Notes: a model not told the origin generated them from the letters alone. A DNA stretch of 64,000 nt from Girardinichthys multiradiatus (GCF_021462225.1 NC_061804.1:11600740-11664739); one strand, 5' to 3'; shown: positions 1 to 11,882, counted from the stretch's first letter. Made by a program: numbers and translations.

Positions 1-330
1 CTTTGCTCTCTTGGCGTTCTCTCCATGATCTTCATGAGGTGGTCGCCTGAAATGGTTTTCCAGAGAGTCTTGAAATAACTTCCCAGAGGTTCACTGAGAG
101 ACGGTCAAAGGTTAATTTTGCAGTCATCAAAGCAAAGGGCGGCTACTATCTATAATAAAAAACATATTTAAAGTTATTTTACAGTTGTTTGTTTGCTACA
201 TAATTGCATATGTGTTCATTCACTGTTTTGATGCCTTCAGTGAGAATCTACGGACAATGTAAATAGTCATAAACATAAAGAAAATCATTAAATGAGTGTC
301 TAAAACATTTGACCGGTAGTATATAGATAT
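1..330. mobile_element. Tc1-like DNA transposon relic, cut by the window start
   Basis: The stretch around 210-310 (a 'gatgccttcagtgagaatct' segment, then a run ending near 'aaatgagtgtctaaaacatt') resembles the terminal region of a DNA transposon common in teleosts; this comes from recall, not a search. Bases 1-70 look like sequence from the body of the same element in the opposite orientation, so the copy may be rearranged or folded back. No open reading frame survives. Family assignment is tentative. Confidence 0.45.
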
Positions 331-1440
331 AAACTCGTTTCTGTTTAGAAAATCCTTTCCTGTTGTCTCACTGCTGAAAGAGGTCAGTCCAGAGCAATGC
401 TGACATCTAGTGGCTAGATAAGATATCAGCCCCATGGGAAACTTCTGTTTGTGGAGGTTCGTAAATGATTCTGTTGTAGAGGAAACCCAAAAGGTCCAGC
501 TTTATAGCTCATTAACAATAATTCACGATGAATGGATCCCCAAAGCTACAGCTCTGGTGGAGAGTCACAGTCTGCTAGAAGGTACTGTGGTAGCCATAGG
601 CGACCAAGGTTCACTGGTGCTCACCCTATGCTCCAGTCCAACAGATGTTCTATTGTTGTTTAAACTGCTGAAGAAGGTTCTGATAGAAAGGTTCTGATAG
701 AAAGGTGTAAGAATATGCAGTTCGTTGATAATTAAAGACCCAAGCCAGTGCGTTATTGATTGCGATGAAGAATACTGTCTAATAAAGGAAATCTCCTTTT
801 CCTTCCTAACCAATGCATGGCGGTCGTCTGTATGTGCTGCAAATTATTTTATCCTCATGTGATTCATTGATGCTTCCAATAATTTAGTCTTTCATCGAGA
901 AAACCTTTCATTAAATTACGTTTGAAGTTGGTTTCTTGTATGTTTTAATATTTGTAATCATGTTTTTAGATATTGTTTAGATTTTATTCATATTGTTTTA
1001 CTGTGTTTTAATATGTTTTATTGAAATTTAGATTTTATTCATGATGATTTAATTTTTTATCTTTTCAGATTTTTTGTATTTTATGATTTAACACTTTTGC
1101 TTGTATAAATGTCTCTTAATTTTAATTGCTTTTAGATATTATGTATGTTATACTTTTATATTTGTGTTGTAATTTTATTCATATTACATTTAGATTTTCC
1201 TGTTGTTTTTGTTTGTGTATTTATGAATGGGAGCCTGCTATATAGGTTGATTGAGTTATAATTAATATTTCTGTTGCATTTTTAAATAAATACACAAATG
1301 TTGTGGTTATTAAACTGCTGTCAATCCGGAAACATTTTTGTCGCTTCGCCAAAAACAAATGTAGGAAAAAATAAAAATTATATTAAAGGAAAAGTTTTCA
1401 GGGTCTAGTCATCCAGCTGTCGCTCTGTGTGTAACGCCAT
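331..1440. other. Intergenic DNA upstream of sc5d, AT-rich, no gene seen
   Basis: There is an 87-codon open frame at 434-697, but it has no recognisable domain and no splice context. From about 900 to 1330 the sequence is very AT-rich, with repeated 'attttattcatatt'-like stretches, and looks like simple decayed DNA. I see no exon or RNA gene. Confidence 0.5.
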
Positions 1441-1454
1441 GAGCAGATCCTCCG

Positions 1455-1630
1455 CGTTAGCCAATCAGAAACAACAATAAGCTTTCCACGATGGGTAGCT
1501 CATCGCCGATTGGGCTATGTTTAGATGACGCAATGTGTAGCTGGATTGTAATTGGTCCGTCTCCTTGCTTTAGTTGGTTGCCTACGCCCCTTACCTTTGA
1601 TCCGGGAGACAAGCAACACAGCGGCAGGAG
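1455..1630 (+). promoter_or_regulatory. sc5d: sc5d promoter with three CCAAT boxes and noncoding first exon
   Basis: The region is less AT-rich than its surroundings and has three CCAAT elements: one forward at about 1461 (within 'agccaatcag') and two inverted at about 1509 and 1551. A noncoding first exon probably ends at 1630, where 'gcaggag|gtacgt' is a strong donor; the next acceptor is at 2798. NF-Y sites paired with SREBP sites are typical of vertebrate cholesterol-synthesis genes, so sterol control is likely, but I do not see a convincing sterol-response element. The transcription start is not defined. Confidence 0.55.
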
Positions 1631-2149
1631 GTACGTAGTTCCGATAAAAAACTACTTTTAAAACATAAAGTTAACTTAATAAAACTACAGCTAATGTGTT
1701 TAATGTAATATTAAACTTCCAGGAAGTGTTTGGTGTCGTTACCGATAATGTTGAGTTTTTCTGGTTCCGTTTTAAATCTTAACGGTTTAGCAAACAGTTC
1801 TTTATAAAACATAAATTATGTCGCCATGTTTAATAGACATATTTGATGTTACTGAAGTTTTCTGTTTAATGATGAGCGTAAGTGAATGCATTTGATAAAA
1901 CGTTTTAATTAAATTAATTTTACGCTGTTTAAGGAAAATAAAAACTGACCCACTTTTAAGACGAATGATAAATGTTTCAAAAAACTCCACCGAGTAAATA
2001 AACTAAATGCGTAACAACGAACTGCAGGAGTGCATTAGTTAATTCGGCTTATGGCATTTAAGGCTTTTATAGTCCCCAAAAACGTTCATATTTTACATTA
2101 GGCCAATAAAAATGTTTTTTGTTTGTACAGAACTGTTCTGATTTATAAA

Positions 2150-2695
2150 ATCACAGGGAAGACTGCTGGCTGAGCAGTTGTCCAGCAGAGTCGCTAAGCA
2201 CAGAAGCTCTTTACTAAGGAAGCTCACAGCTTATGATAAGAGAAAATTTAGTGGAAGGAAAAGTGTGTTGGAGAAATGTGCATAAGCAACAGGGGAGCTG
2301 CATCCTTGAGAGATTATTAGGAAAAACCCATTGAATAGTTTGAGGGAGATCCACAAGGTATAGACTGCAGCTGAAGTCAGAGCTTCAAGACCCAGGCGTG
2401 TTCTGGACATGGGTTCATCCCCTTTGATTAGTGTCTCCTAAACCAGAGACAGCAAAAGCATCTTACCAGGGCCAAGGAGAAAAAGGACTAGACTGTTGCT
2501 CAGTGGTCCACAGTCATCTCTTCAAGTTAAAGTAAAATTTGCTTTTTGTTTGAAAGTCAAGGTCCCAGAGTCTGGAGGAATGGAAAGGGTCATAATTCAA
2601 GCTACTGGAGGTTCAGTGTGAAGTTCCTACAGTCAGTGATGATTTATTGTGCCATGTCAACTGCTGGTGTTGGTCCACTGTTGTCAGTCTTTGTT
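2150..2695 (+). mobile_element. Decayed Tc1-like transposase relic in sc5d intron 1
   Basis: Translated pieces on the + strand match the transposase of the complete copies in this window: a GKTA start near 2160, and near 2560-2690 the equivalents of the 'ARVW' block, 'SVKxxQSVM' and 'SAAGVGPL'. Stops and shifts break it throughout. It lies in the intron between the noncoding exon and the first coding exon of sc5d. It belongs to the same broad group as the copies at 3638 and 15893 but is much older. Confidence 0.7.
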
Positions 2696-2806
2696 ATCTT
2701 ACTTTACTCTAAGGTTTTTATTGTATGAAGCGTTTTATATTGCGTGGTGTTTTCATGCACAAAGTTTCTTAACGCTGTTTCCAACCCTTTATTAACAGAA
2801 TCAACC

Positions 2807-5800
2807 ATGGACCTCGTGCTGAAGGTCGCTGACTACCACGTCCTCACTCCGTACGTATACCCAGAATCGTGGCCCGAGGATGGGGCCCTGCGGCAGATCA
2901 TCAGCCTCTTGGTGGTGACCAACCTCGGCGCTGCTGTCTTGTACCTTGGCCTGGGGGCATTGAGTTATTATTTCATCTTTGACCATGATCTGAAGAAACA
3001 CCCACATTTCCTAGAGGTATGGAGCTCATATGTCGTCGAATGGTTGCTGTAGAAACAGACTTAGTGCCACCCCCACTGAACCCTGCAGATCAGTGAACTT
3101 TGATCCTTCAGTGTTTTGAGAGAATTAAACGAGCAGCTATGAGTTATTGCTTTCAAGGCTGGATTCGATTTTTAGTTTTTATTCAAGCTTTGATATAGTT
3201 CATATGTGTTTGGGTTACTTGATGTCTAACCTCTGTATCGCCTCTTTGTGAGAGACACACTGTAAGTATGAAATATTACAGAAATTATTTTGTGTTTTGC
3301 AAGAATCTTCCTATTCTCAGCAACAGTTGGGAGATTTTTGGATTTTTTCTCGCCAAAGTCTGGATCTTAGCACCTAGGAGCAAATGAACAAACTTCCTGT
3401 CTTAAATTCACGTTTGTAGTTTTGGACTTGATCTTGAACCCAATAATAATCACTCAGACATTTAAAAGAGCTTTCAAGCCCCTTCATTCTTACCTAGAAT
3501 GTTTAAATTGTATCTAAATATTTAGTTGCACCCTAATATTTTGCCTTCATAAAAGTTTAGTACATTCTTGAAAGGTACAGATCATTTCGTGTTTTGAAAA
3601 GAATAAAAAAGAATAATGCAACAATGCAAAACAAATAAAGGTCCTTCTCAAAATATTAGCATATTGTGATAAAGTTCATTATTTTCCATAATGTCATGAT
3701 GAAAATTTAACATTCATATATTTTAGATTCATTGCACACTAACTGAAATATTTCAGGTGTTTTATTGTCTTAATACGGATGATTTTGGCATACAGCTCAT
3801 GAAAACCCAAAATTCCTATCTCACAAAATTAGCATATTTCATCCGACCAATAAAAGAAAAGTGTTTTTAATACAAAAAACGTCAACCTTCAAATAATCAT
3901 GTACAGTTATGCACTCAATACTTGGTCGGGAATCCTTTGGCAGAAATGACTGTTTCAATGCGGCGTGGCATGGAGGCTATCAGCCTGTGGCACTGCTGAG
4001 GTCTTATGGAGGCCCAGGATGCTTCGATAGCGGCCTTTAGCTCATCCAGAGTGTTGGGTCTTGAGTCTCTCAACGTTCTCTTCACAATATCCCACAGATT
4101 CTCTATGGGGTTCAGGTCAGGAGAGTTGGCAGGCCAATTGAGCACAGTGATACCATGGTCAGTAAACCATTTACCAGTGGTTTTGGCACTGTGAGCAGGT
4201 GCCAGGTCGTGCTGAAAAATGAAATCTTCATCTCCATAAAGCTTTTCAGCAGATGGAAGCATGAAGTGCTCCAAAATCTCCTGATAGCTAGCGGCATTGA
4301 CCCTGCCCTTGATAAAACACAGTGGACCAACACCAGCAGCTGACACGGCACCCCAGACCATCACTGACTGTGGGTACTTGACACTGGACTTCTGGCATTT
4401 TGGCATTTCCTTCTCCCCAGTCTTCCTCCAGACTCTGGCACCTTGATTTCCGAATGACATGCAGAATTTGCTTTCATCCGAAAAAAGTACTTTGGACCAC
4501 TGAGCAACAGTCCAGTGCTGCTTCTCTGTAGCCCAGGTCAGGCGCTTCTGCCGCTGTTTCTGGTTCAAAAGTGGCTTGACCTGGGGAATGCGGCACCTGT
4601 AGCCCATTTCCTGCACACGCCTGTGCACGGTGGCTCTGGATGTTTCTACTCCAGACTCAGTCCACTGCTTCCGCAGGTCCCCCAAGGTCAACTCTTCTCG
4701 TGCAGCGTTTTCTGCCACACTTTTTCCTTCCCACAGACTTCCCACTGAGGTGCCTTGATACAGCACTCTGGGAACAGCCTATTCGTTCAGAAATTTCTTT
4801 CTGTGTCTTACCCTCTTGCTTGAGGGTGTCAATAGTGGCCTTCTGGACAGCAGTCAGGTCGGCAGTCTTACCCATGATTGGGGTTTTGAGTGATGAACCA
4901 GGCTGGGAGTTTTAAAGGCCTCAGGAATCTTTTGCAGGTGTTTAGAGTTAACTCGTTGATTCAGATGATTAGGTTCATAGCTCGTTTAGAGACCCTTTTA
5001 ATGATATGCTAATTTTGTGAGATAGGAATTTTGGGTTTTCATGAGCTGTATGCCAAAATTATCCGTATTAAGACAATAAAAGACCTGAAATATTTCAGTT
5101 AGTGTGCAATGAATCTAAAATATATGAATGTTAAATTTTCATCATGACATTATGGAAAATAATGAAATTCATCACAATATGCTAATATTTTGAGAAGGAC
5201 CTGTATGGTCTCAAGGCAATAAGGCACTTAAGTCAATTCAGTCCAATCTGACAAATTCCAAGTCAACTCTGTACATTCTAATGGATCTCAGATATCAAAC
5301 AGCTCAGTCGAATTCAGTTTATTGTTCAAATTGGTTAAAAAGCTTCTATCTAAACAGTGGACACTCACTTGCATTGACTTTGCTGCCATCTCTCATAGCA
5401 AGCATGCATGTGGTGACAGTAGGAAGGAAAACTCCCTTCAACAGGAAGAATTTGGGGCAGGGCTCTGTGTTCCATGGCCATTGAGTGAAATCAGAAGGAA
5501 TCATGCACAACATATCCAAAATGTGGGTCTTTTTCTCTGATTACTCCAAAAAATAAGCCAAAATGCACAATTTGGAGGTGTGCATGCTTCTCCCCTGCTG
5601 GTGTTTGTGGTCCGCTGGGAAAGGAGCAAACAGCGATCTGATTGTGCAGAGAGCCACAGCATTTAGCCAGTCTTTTGTTTTTTACTTTTAGAGATTTTGG
5701 AAACGATAGCAGGTTTGCGTGCTCACAGCAGTTCTGCAGTAAATTACTTGAAGTGCTGCCAGGCCCAGTTTGGGTGTGATCATTCAACATCAAAGAGTAG

Positions 5801-8629
5801 TTGCCCCATTAGCGTGCCTGCAAGAAAGTGCAGAACAGTTCTACCCCGAGGGTTTTAGGCTAGGCTCTGTTGTGATACTGGGAGACATTTGCAGCGCAGT
5901 TCTATTGTGTCGTCTAGTAAATGGATGCATTAAAATATTAAGTTATGTCAGATATACTTATTTAAAAAGTTGGTTACAATTATTCATACCCCTGGATTTA
6001 GATTTGAAGGGATCTCAGTTCAACAAATAAGTTTGTTTCTAACCGGAAACTAGATGGGCATCTCTCAAAAGATTTCATGTTAGAAATGATTTATACTCTA
6101 AATCTTTATTGGTATCACAGTTATCCAACCCTTCCTCTAATGTTTCCATGTTTCCCTGGTGTTTGTGATGATTTATCTTTGCTGATGAGCTTCAAGTCTT
6201 TGAGGTCGGAAGGTGTCCTTACCATAGCCCTAATCTTTACCTTCCTCTACTTTCTCTATCAGATAGAAGTCCAGACTCTGGCTGAGCCGCTCTGAAATGT
6301 TAATATTGCTTCCAAGCATGTTGGTTAAATTAGGAGATCATTTTATAAAAAAATAAATCTGGCTGGGGTATGAATAACTGTGGGCCTAACCATATTATTT
6401 ATGAACATGTTGGCAGAGGACGGTCCTCTCGGAACCACCTTCATTCCTCATAAACTGAACACTTGTGATGTATTTAATGTTGTGCTCCGTTAAACTAGCA
6501 AACACCTTCTCCAGGACCCAGAGATGCTCCCGCCTCCATAATGGACCACCTTGATTTCAGTGTGCTGAACAACGTCCTAATTAATTTCCTTTGGCACTTA
6601 TTAATAGTTGTTCACAGCCAAACCAAACCTATTGTTGCACAACACTTCCTTTCCCAGAATCAAGTTTGGAGAGAAATTAAATATGCGATGAGCTCCCTAC
6701 CCTGGATCAGCATCCCCACAGTGGCCTTGTTTTTCGCTGAAGTCCGAGGATACAGCAAACTGTACGACAACGTCAGCGACTCGCCACTGGGTGAGTTATG
6801 GAGCCAACATGTTTTCATCCCTGTTGTCTTCTGTTTGTCAGACTGTATTGCAACCCTAATGTTCTCCTCTGTGCCAACAGGTTGGTCAGGCCTCTTCCTG
6901 AGTATGATTTCCTTCCTGTTTTTCACGGACATGTGCATCTACTGGATTCACCGCTTCCTGCACCACAAACTAATTTACAAGGTGTGTATACCTCTGTGTT
7001 TGTTTGGCTTCCTTTAGTGTCTGCATAGGTTTCAGCACCACTCTTCAAATGAATGTCCATTCAGGAAGTTGGTCCAGCAGAACACGGATCCATCATTGTT
7101 CTGCTGTTTTTGTTTTAAATAAAATCTAAAAGGAAACTTATTGGGTCACTGAGCTCTTAGATAGAATAACTAGTGGCAGTTTCTGATATGACTGAAATTG
7201 TTTGCTGCCTATGGGGCTCTTCCATCACAGGGTGAGACCACCAGTCTGTGTTCACAGTGTAAGAAGGTGTGACTTGATTTCAGCTGCAACTTTCAGATGA
7301 CCGGGTCAGAATTTAATGGAAACAGCATGAAAGCTTGGATCCATCCTGCCAGGCTGCTTGTGGAGGTACAATGGTGTGGGGAATATTTTCTTGGCACACT
7401 TTGGGCCCCTCAGTACCAACAGAGCATCATTTAAACCCCACAGCCTACCTAAGTGTTGTTGCTGACCATCTCCATCCCCTATGACCACAGTGGACCCATC
7501 TTCTGATGCCTACTTCCAGCAGAATGATGCTCCATGTCACAAAGCTCAGATCATGTCCAACTGCTTTCTTGAACATAACATGGGAGCTCCCTGACCTCCA
7601 GTGATCTCCACAGTCACCAGATCTGCTGTTGTCTTTTGGAGATGGTGGAACAGGAGGCTCCCATGTCGTTGTGCACCAAAGTCTTTCAGGATTCTTTCCC
7701 AGACATCTTGTCTGTGCCACAAAGAATTAAGGCAGTTCTGAAGACAGAAGTGGGCCCAACCTGGTACTGTAGTTCTCATTAAGTTTATGATGTCTGGACA
7801 TTCCTATGATGAACAGATGAATGTGATTCCTCCAGGCATCTGGAACTCGGACCCAAAGATGAACCAAACTTGCCGATATCCATAATTCTCTTCCTGACAT
7901 CTGAGCTTATTCCCTTTGTTTTTCCTATAATGTCACATGATGAAGCAGTGTGTTTGAGGTGTTGCCTTAAATTACTTTAAAAAAAAGTTATGGACAAATA
8001 AAAAAATAAATGCAGATTTCTTTTTATGTTGTTAATCCTAACTGACCTAGAACAGGAAAGGTTCAGTCCAGTTAATGTCAGACAGTGAGAAAATGACTGG
8101 ATCTGTGATTCCTGAGAGCCTTTCATCTCTGTGTTTGGTAATGATTATGGGGTAAATCTCATTGTTCTCTCATTTCAAACAGATGTTTCACAAACCACAC
8201 CACATCTGGAAGATCCCCACCCCTTTTGCCAGCCACGCCTTTCATCCAGTTGACGGCTTCCTGCAGGGCCTCCCGTACCACATCTACCCCTTCCTTTTCC
8301 CCCTTCACAAGGTCCTTTACTTGGCTCTCTATGTGTTCGTCAACATCTGGACCATCTCCATCCATGACGGCGACTATCGCATTCCCAGTGGCCTGATTAG
8401 TGTCATCAACGGCTCGGCCCACCACACCGACCACCACCTCTTCTTCGACTACAACTACGGCCAGTACTTCACCCTGTGGGACCGCCTGGGCGGCTCCTAC
8501 AGGCACCCGTCGGCCCTGATGGGGAAGGGCCCCATGGATCTGATTCGGAAACTTCAAGTAGAGGGAAAGTTAGGAAAAGAGCAAGTGAATGGACATGATC
8601 AGAGAAGAGCCACGTGCAAAGAAGAGTAA
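2807..8629 (+). CDS. sc5d: Lathosterol 5-desaturase (sterol-C5-desaturase), 4 coding exons
   Basis: The coding exons are 2807-3016, 6658-6790, 6881-6981 and 8183-8629; all junctions are GT-AG and phases agree, giving 296 aa against about 299 in human. The enzyme is an ER membrane di-iron desaturase that converts lathosterol to 7-dehydrocholesterol, using cytochrome b5, NADH and O2, in the penultimate part of cholesterol synthesis. The three histidine boxes are present: H138-R-F-L-H142-H143, H151-K-P-H154-H155 and H228-H229-T-D-H232-H233. Hydrophobic stretches lie near residues 33-57, 84-98, 119-136 and 182-206. The start has a good context (caaccATGg), 8 nt after the acceptor at 2798. Introns hold a Tc1 copy (3638-5203) and a Tc1 relic (about 7270-7905); the third coding intron is only 90 bp. 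All key residues are intact, so it should be functional. An in-frame ATG upstream at 2744 lies in the intron and is not used. Confidence 0.96.
3638..5203 (-). mobile_element. Tc1-like transposon, family 1 copy 1, in sc5d intron
   Basis: The element is bounded by TA at 3636-3637 and 5204-5205. Its ends are near-perfect inverted repeats of about 200 bp; the left end starts 'aaggtccttctcaaaatatt' (first base changed from c) and the right end is its reverse complement. The 'attagcatat' motif occurs at the outer tip and again about 190 bp inside each arm, the IR/DR layout known in Tc1-like elements such as Sleeping Beauty. The length is 1566 bp, close to copy 2 (1568 bp). It sits in the intron between sc5d coding exons 1 and 2, with its transposase antisense to the gene. 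Confidence 0.92.
3915..4875 (-). pseudogene. Tc1-like DD34E transposase, frameshifted (family 1 copy 1)
   Basis: The start codon is at 4873-4875 and the stop near 3915. The N-terminal helix-turn-helix part (about 58 codons) is intact, then the frame breaks. Compared with copy 2, about 41 bp are lost between two 'ggtc' repeats (near 4687) and 3 bp near 4700, a net frameshift. The rest is open, with the DDE core: [14 protein letters not shown] and DLNPIENLW, 34 residues between the second D and the E. Unlike copies 2 and 3, this copy keeps a 14-residue basic segment (between 'RIPQ' and 'TWATEK'), so it preserves the fuller ancestral protein there. It cannot make a full transposase. Confidence 0.9.
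5206..6657. other. Rest of sc5d intron, no element identified
   Basis: This is intron sequence between the Tc1 copy and sc5d coding exon 2. Several short open frames occur on both strands (for example 5491-5793 minus and 6077-6295 plus), but none has a recognisable motif or usable splice context. The acceptor of the next exon is the pyrimidine-rich 'cttcctttcccag' ending at 6657. Confidence 0.5.
7270..7905 (+). mobile_element. Tc1-like transposase relic in sc5d intron
   Basis: The + strand shows scattered transposase signatures: a 'GGTMVWGIF'-like stretch near 7355-7390 and '[12 protein letters not shown]' near 7510, the usual catalytic-D block of Tc1 proteins. Reading frames are broken everywhere and terminal repeats are not clear. 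It lies wholly in the intron between sc5d coding exons 3 and 4, so it should not affect the protein. Confidence 0.7.
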
Positions 8630-8859
8630 CAGAGTTCAGGTTAATCACTGGAACTCATCGATGCCTTTAAAGACATGATGTGTTAATCAGCTGCAAAACT
8701 GAGGGGAAATATTTTCAGTTCATTTTTGCCAAATCAGTCAATTCTGAGGGGGGAACACAGAGCTCTTTCTTCAGCAGTGGAGATGTGTGCGGTGAATGTT
8801 TTTAGACGCCACTGATTTAAAGGCATTACTTGTTGTTTTCATGGGCAGAATACTTGCTA

Positions 8860-9330
8860 TCTCCTGGTCTTTTTTAAACTTTCTGTGAGTGGTCCTTAGC
8901 TTCTGGACAGCTTATCTCTACGTTTTTTGGACTCTTGTGAGGAGCGCCTGGTGATGGTTGCTTTATAGACTAATTACTTTCTTTCCTCTCAGATTTTGGC
9001 TCCACAGATCCTCACTGGAACTTTCAGGGGTTTAGAAACGCATCTGTAACCAATGTCATTAATTTGTTTGCACCAATAAGGTTCTGATGGTGTTGAGAGC
9101 CTTTTGCTGTAACAAACAATGTGGTTCGTCTTGTCTGACACCTTGGTAATGGGAAACCTTTTTGTAGACCATCAGTTAAAACTAAATTAGACTATATTAC
9201 TTTGCACTGACAGGAGGCAGGATTGTTTTCTAAGTGCTGATGGATTTAAGCTGCATTCTTGGCTTTCCGCCGTTTTGGAGCCACTCCTTGTGTATTCAGA
9301 ACATGTTTCTGGTGTCATTCCACTTTATTA
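8860..9330. repeat. Old DNA-transposon relic downstream of sc5d, related to 46440-47060
   Basis: The block 'cagattttggctccacagatcctcactggaactttcagggg' at 8990-9035 and the following text ('cttggtaatgggaaacctt', 'tgctgatggatttaagctgc') align with 46618-46850, with many changes and the same order. I recognise the wording as an internal part of a Tc1/mariner-type repeat common in teleosts. It may form part of the sc5d 3' UTR, whose end I could not place. Confidence 0.5.
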
Positions 9331-10439
9331 AACTAAATTAAATAATTATAATAATTTATGGACAAACTTGGCTCACTTTCTTTGTATGTGTGGTTTACTC
9401 TGATTGTTAGCATGATCTGGTTTGAATTTCCTGCCTCTTTATTGAATATATTTATAAGGAAATGTTCGCTATATTTGCTGCTGTGTAGAGTTCTGTTTCC
9501 TCTGAGTTTCAGGGTCAGAACACGCAGGTTTCCATACCCAAACTTGAATGAAATATGCTGAGCAAACTATTTTTTTCTTTTGATACCAACTTGGCAACAA
9601 AAAGAGGAGAGTCCACAGATGAAGCTTAGTTTGCCCAATTAGTTTATTTAACAAAGAAACAGTTAAATGTGAGCTGAGTAATGGTGCGCATCAGTGGTGG
9701 ATCCCCTGCATGGAGGATTGTTAATGTATGCACCAGTTTGTTGTAAAAAGATGCATGAAATGAAACATTTTCCATGCTGTCAAGCAGCCTCCCAGAGATG
9801 GAGAGAGAGACCCAGCAGGAGGTGGCTTTACATCATCTTCTCCATCCCACCTCTCAGGTGCTTCTAGATCTTTAACCCCAATCTGAGGGGAAAAGCAAAG
9901 GAGCCTGAAGCAGTGATAACAGGCCGTCACACTCCCTCCTTTACAAACAGCTTAGCTGGCCATCCACAGAGCTGCTTTATACTTTTGTTCTTCCTCCATC
10001 TCAGCCATCTTGGTACCTAAAGAAGCATAATAGGAGCAGGAAGAAGAGAAAATATTTACTTTTTGCCAACAATTCAAAAGTGAATTACTGCTTGATAATA
10101 TCTCCTGAGCATGGCAGACAGTGGCACATGTCAGTAACTTTATTCATATATCACATTTACTGAGAAATGTTGCAGAGCCTATCCTGTCTGCACAGTTGTC
10201 CACACGTAACAAAAATGAATCCGTCTTTGTGACCTCAGTCAACAATAGGGAGGACTTTGTGTCTGGTGTATCCTATCCCTGTTTATGAGTACCACATTTT
10301 GGGAAGGAGAAACATTTTTACACACTTCATTGCTAAATCACAGTCTTAGATATGTTCATGCAAAGTAGAAATACTGTTGGGGTTGATTTGGGATAGAAGC
10401 AGCTGCGGTATGCTTCATCTGGTGGGTGGCTGGACTCAA
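9331..10439. other. Intergenic DNA, nothing identified
   Basis: Moderately AT-rich sequence with small open frames and no motif. The sc5d polyadenylation site may lie here or just upstream, but no AATAAA placement is convincing. Confidence 0.4.
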
Positions 10440-10965
10440 CACAAGAGACAGAGTCAGGAAAAATGCTGCGGCTAGAGTTCTTACAAGAACAAGAAGAGCC
10501 CAGCATATCAGTCCAGTTCTTAGGTCTTTACACTGACTACCTAGAGCTCAGAGAAGAGTTTAAAATCTGGTTTACAAAGCATTCACTTTTCTGAGCCCTC
10601 ATTACATTTCTGATCTTCAGTGCTTCAAACTATCAAGATCTTTAAGGTCATCGGAATCAAACCTACTCACCATTCCTCGACTCAGAACAAATCACGGTGA
10701 AGCAAGCTTCAGTTTTTATGCCCCAAAAGTCTGGAATAAGCTTCCTAGACACCGCAGATCTGCTCCCAAGCTGAGCTCCTTTAAAACAAGGGGAAAATCC
10801 TTTTTGTCATTTGCTTGTTCTTAACTGCTTTTATTTTAACTGCTTTTATCTTTTGTTTTTATGTGTTATCTCTTGGTATTTGTATATACTCTTATGTATA
10901 AGCACTTTGAGTTACCCTTTGGCCAAAATGTGCTTTATAAATAAAGTTGCCATCATCTGAGCTCC
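10440..10965 (+). mobile_element. 3' end of an L2/Rex-like LINE
   Basis: Translation on the + strand reads like the C-terminal part of an L2/CR1-type reverse transcriptase polyprotein: 'AARVLT-TR', a 'HISPVLRSLHWLP' block near 10500-10550, then 'YAPKVWNKLP' near 10720 and 'LKT'-like residues. It ends with an untranslated tail 'tgtgctttataaataaagttg' at about 10929-10950, typical of such LINEs. It is 5'-truncated and directly followed by an RTE-like fragment. Confidence 0.72.
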
Positions 10966-10991
10966 ATCAGCTGAGGGGAGCTCAAAGTAGA
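10966..10991 (+). mobile_element. Left part of an RTE-like LINE split by LTR A
   Basis: The sequence 'gagctcaaagtaga' up to 10991 continues, after removal of the LTR (10992-13472) and one copy of TAGA, into 'gctgctgctcctccttattg' at 13477. The joined text matches the usual teleost RTE-like 3' region as I recall it. This is the left side of the insertion target. Confidence 0.6.
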
Positions 10992-11653
10992 TGCTGGGAC
11001 CCACAGCCATGAGTTACAACAGGAAATGCGGTACGGACTTTTCTGGAACTTTCAAAATAAATTGCACTAACCTACTTCCGGCACAACTTAGGAATTGAGG
11101 GTAACAGGGAACTTCCCATGATGCCACTGCACATAAAACCCCCACTTCCCCAACAAAGTCTTTCTCTTCCACTGTTCCTCCGGGATCAGAGAGACAGCAC
11201 GCTGATGTCTCTTTGCTGGCAAACAGACATAAACTCTTCAACTGGATCCGAGGGCCTCATATGATCATCGATCATATACACCAAGATAAGTAAAAATGAA
11301 ACACTGTCTGTGTATCCGGTAGATAAATTTATGAACGGAAATTAAGGTACAAGCCTGGCTTGACTTTCTCTCTGAGGCCTGCAGAAGCAAACTGTGTTCC
11401 AGAGAAGTTCTCAGTAGAGACCCTGTCCCTACGAAGAGTGGAGCGGTTTTCCCCGGTCTGAAGGACAACAGGAGCCTCATCCTGTGGTAAGGTGCAGTTG
11501 GTCAGTGGACAGAACGGGCCTCCAGCCACAGCTCCGGAGGTTAGCTGGAAGTAGGGTTGCCAACTCCTTGATAAATAAATAAGGGACACCTCCTGGTAGG
11601 GCCGTCCAACTCCTTGCTACTGCAAGGAGTTGTTTGCTTTTCAGGACTACCGA

Positions 11654-11866
11654 GTAAAACTCTGAGCAGGACATTTCATTAATTAGACTGACAATTAGCT
11701 CACTTCTCATTAATTCTGTAGAACATTTGTTCCTCACATCAGTCCACTTATTTTTCATGATGGAGAAAATATTTTCCACAAACCCACTAGAAGAAGGGAT
11801 GCTGAGGACAAAGGGTACAATAACCTGGATGTTGGGGATGTCAGCTGCTGAAGAACTTGCATCCAC
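11654..11866 (-). pseudogene. hAT transposase C-terminal dimerisation domain fragment
   Basis: About 70 codons on the - strand resemble the hATC dimerisation domain: 'VLSIPSSSGFVENIFS' followed by 'K-TDVRNK...LM-SELIV' matches the usual 'iPaSsa-vERvFS...R-rL-...llllk' pattern. The upstream part of the protein is missing, replaced by a TATC microsatellite. It cannot encode an active transposase. Confidence 0.8.
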
Positions 11867-11882
11867 CTCTCTGCTGTTCCTC

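Noticed and set aside
2744..2806. Upstream in-frame start for sc5d (MVFSCTKFLNAV...)
   Set aside because: It lies before the acceptor at 2797-2798, inside the intron. The ATG at 2807 has a better context and matches the family start.
3915..4766. Copy 1 transposase as a functional 283-aa gene
   Set aside because: Its apparent start is out of frame text created by deletion; the true N-terminus is in another frame.
8159..8557. 132-codon - strand frame opposite the last sc5d exon
   Set aside because: It is the antisense shadow of the strongly conserved sc5d exon with its histidine boxes.
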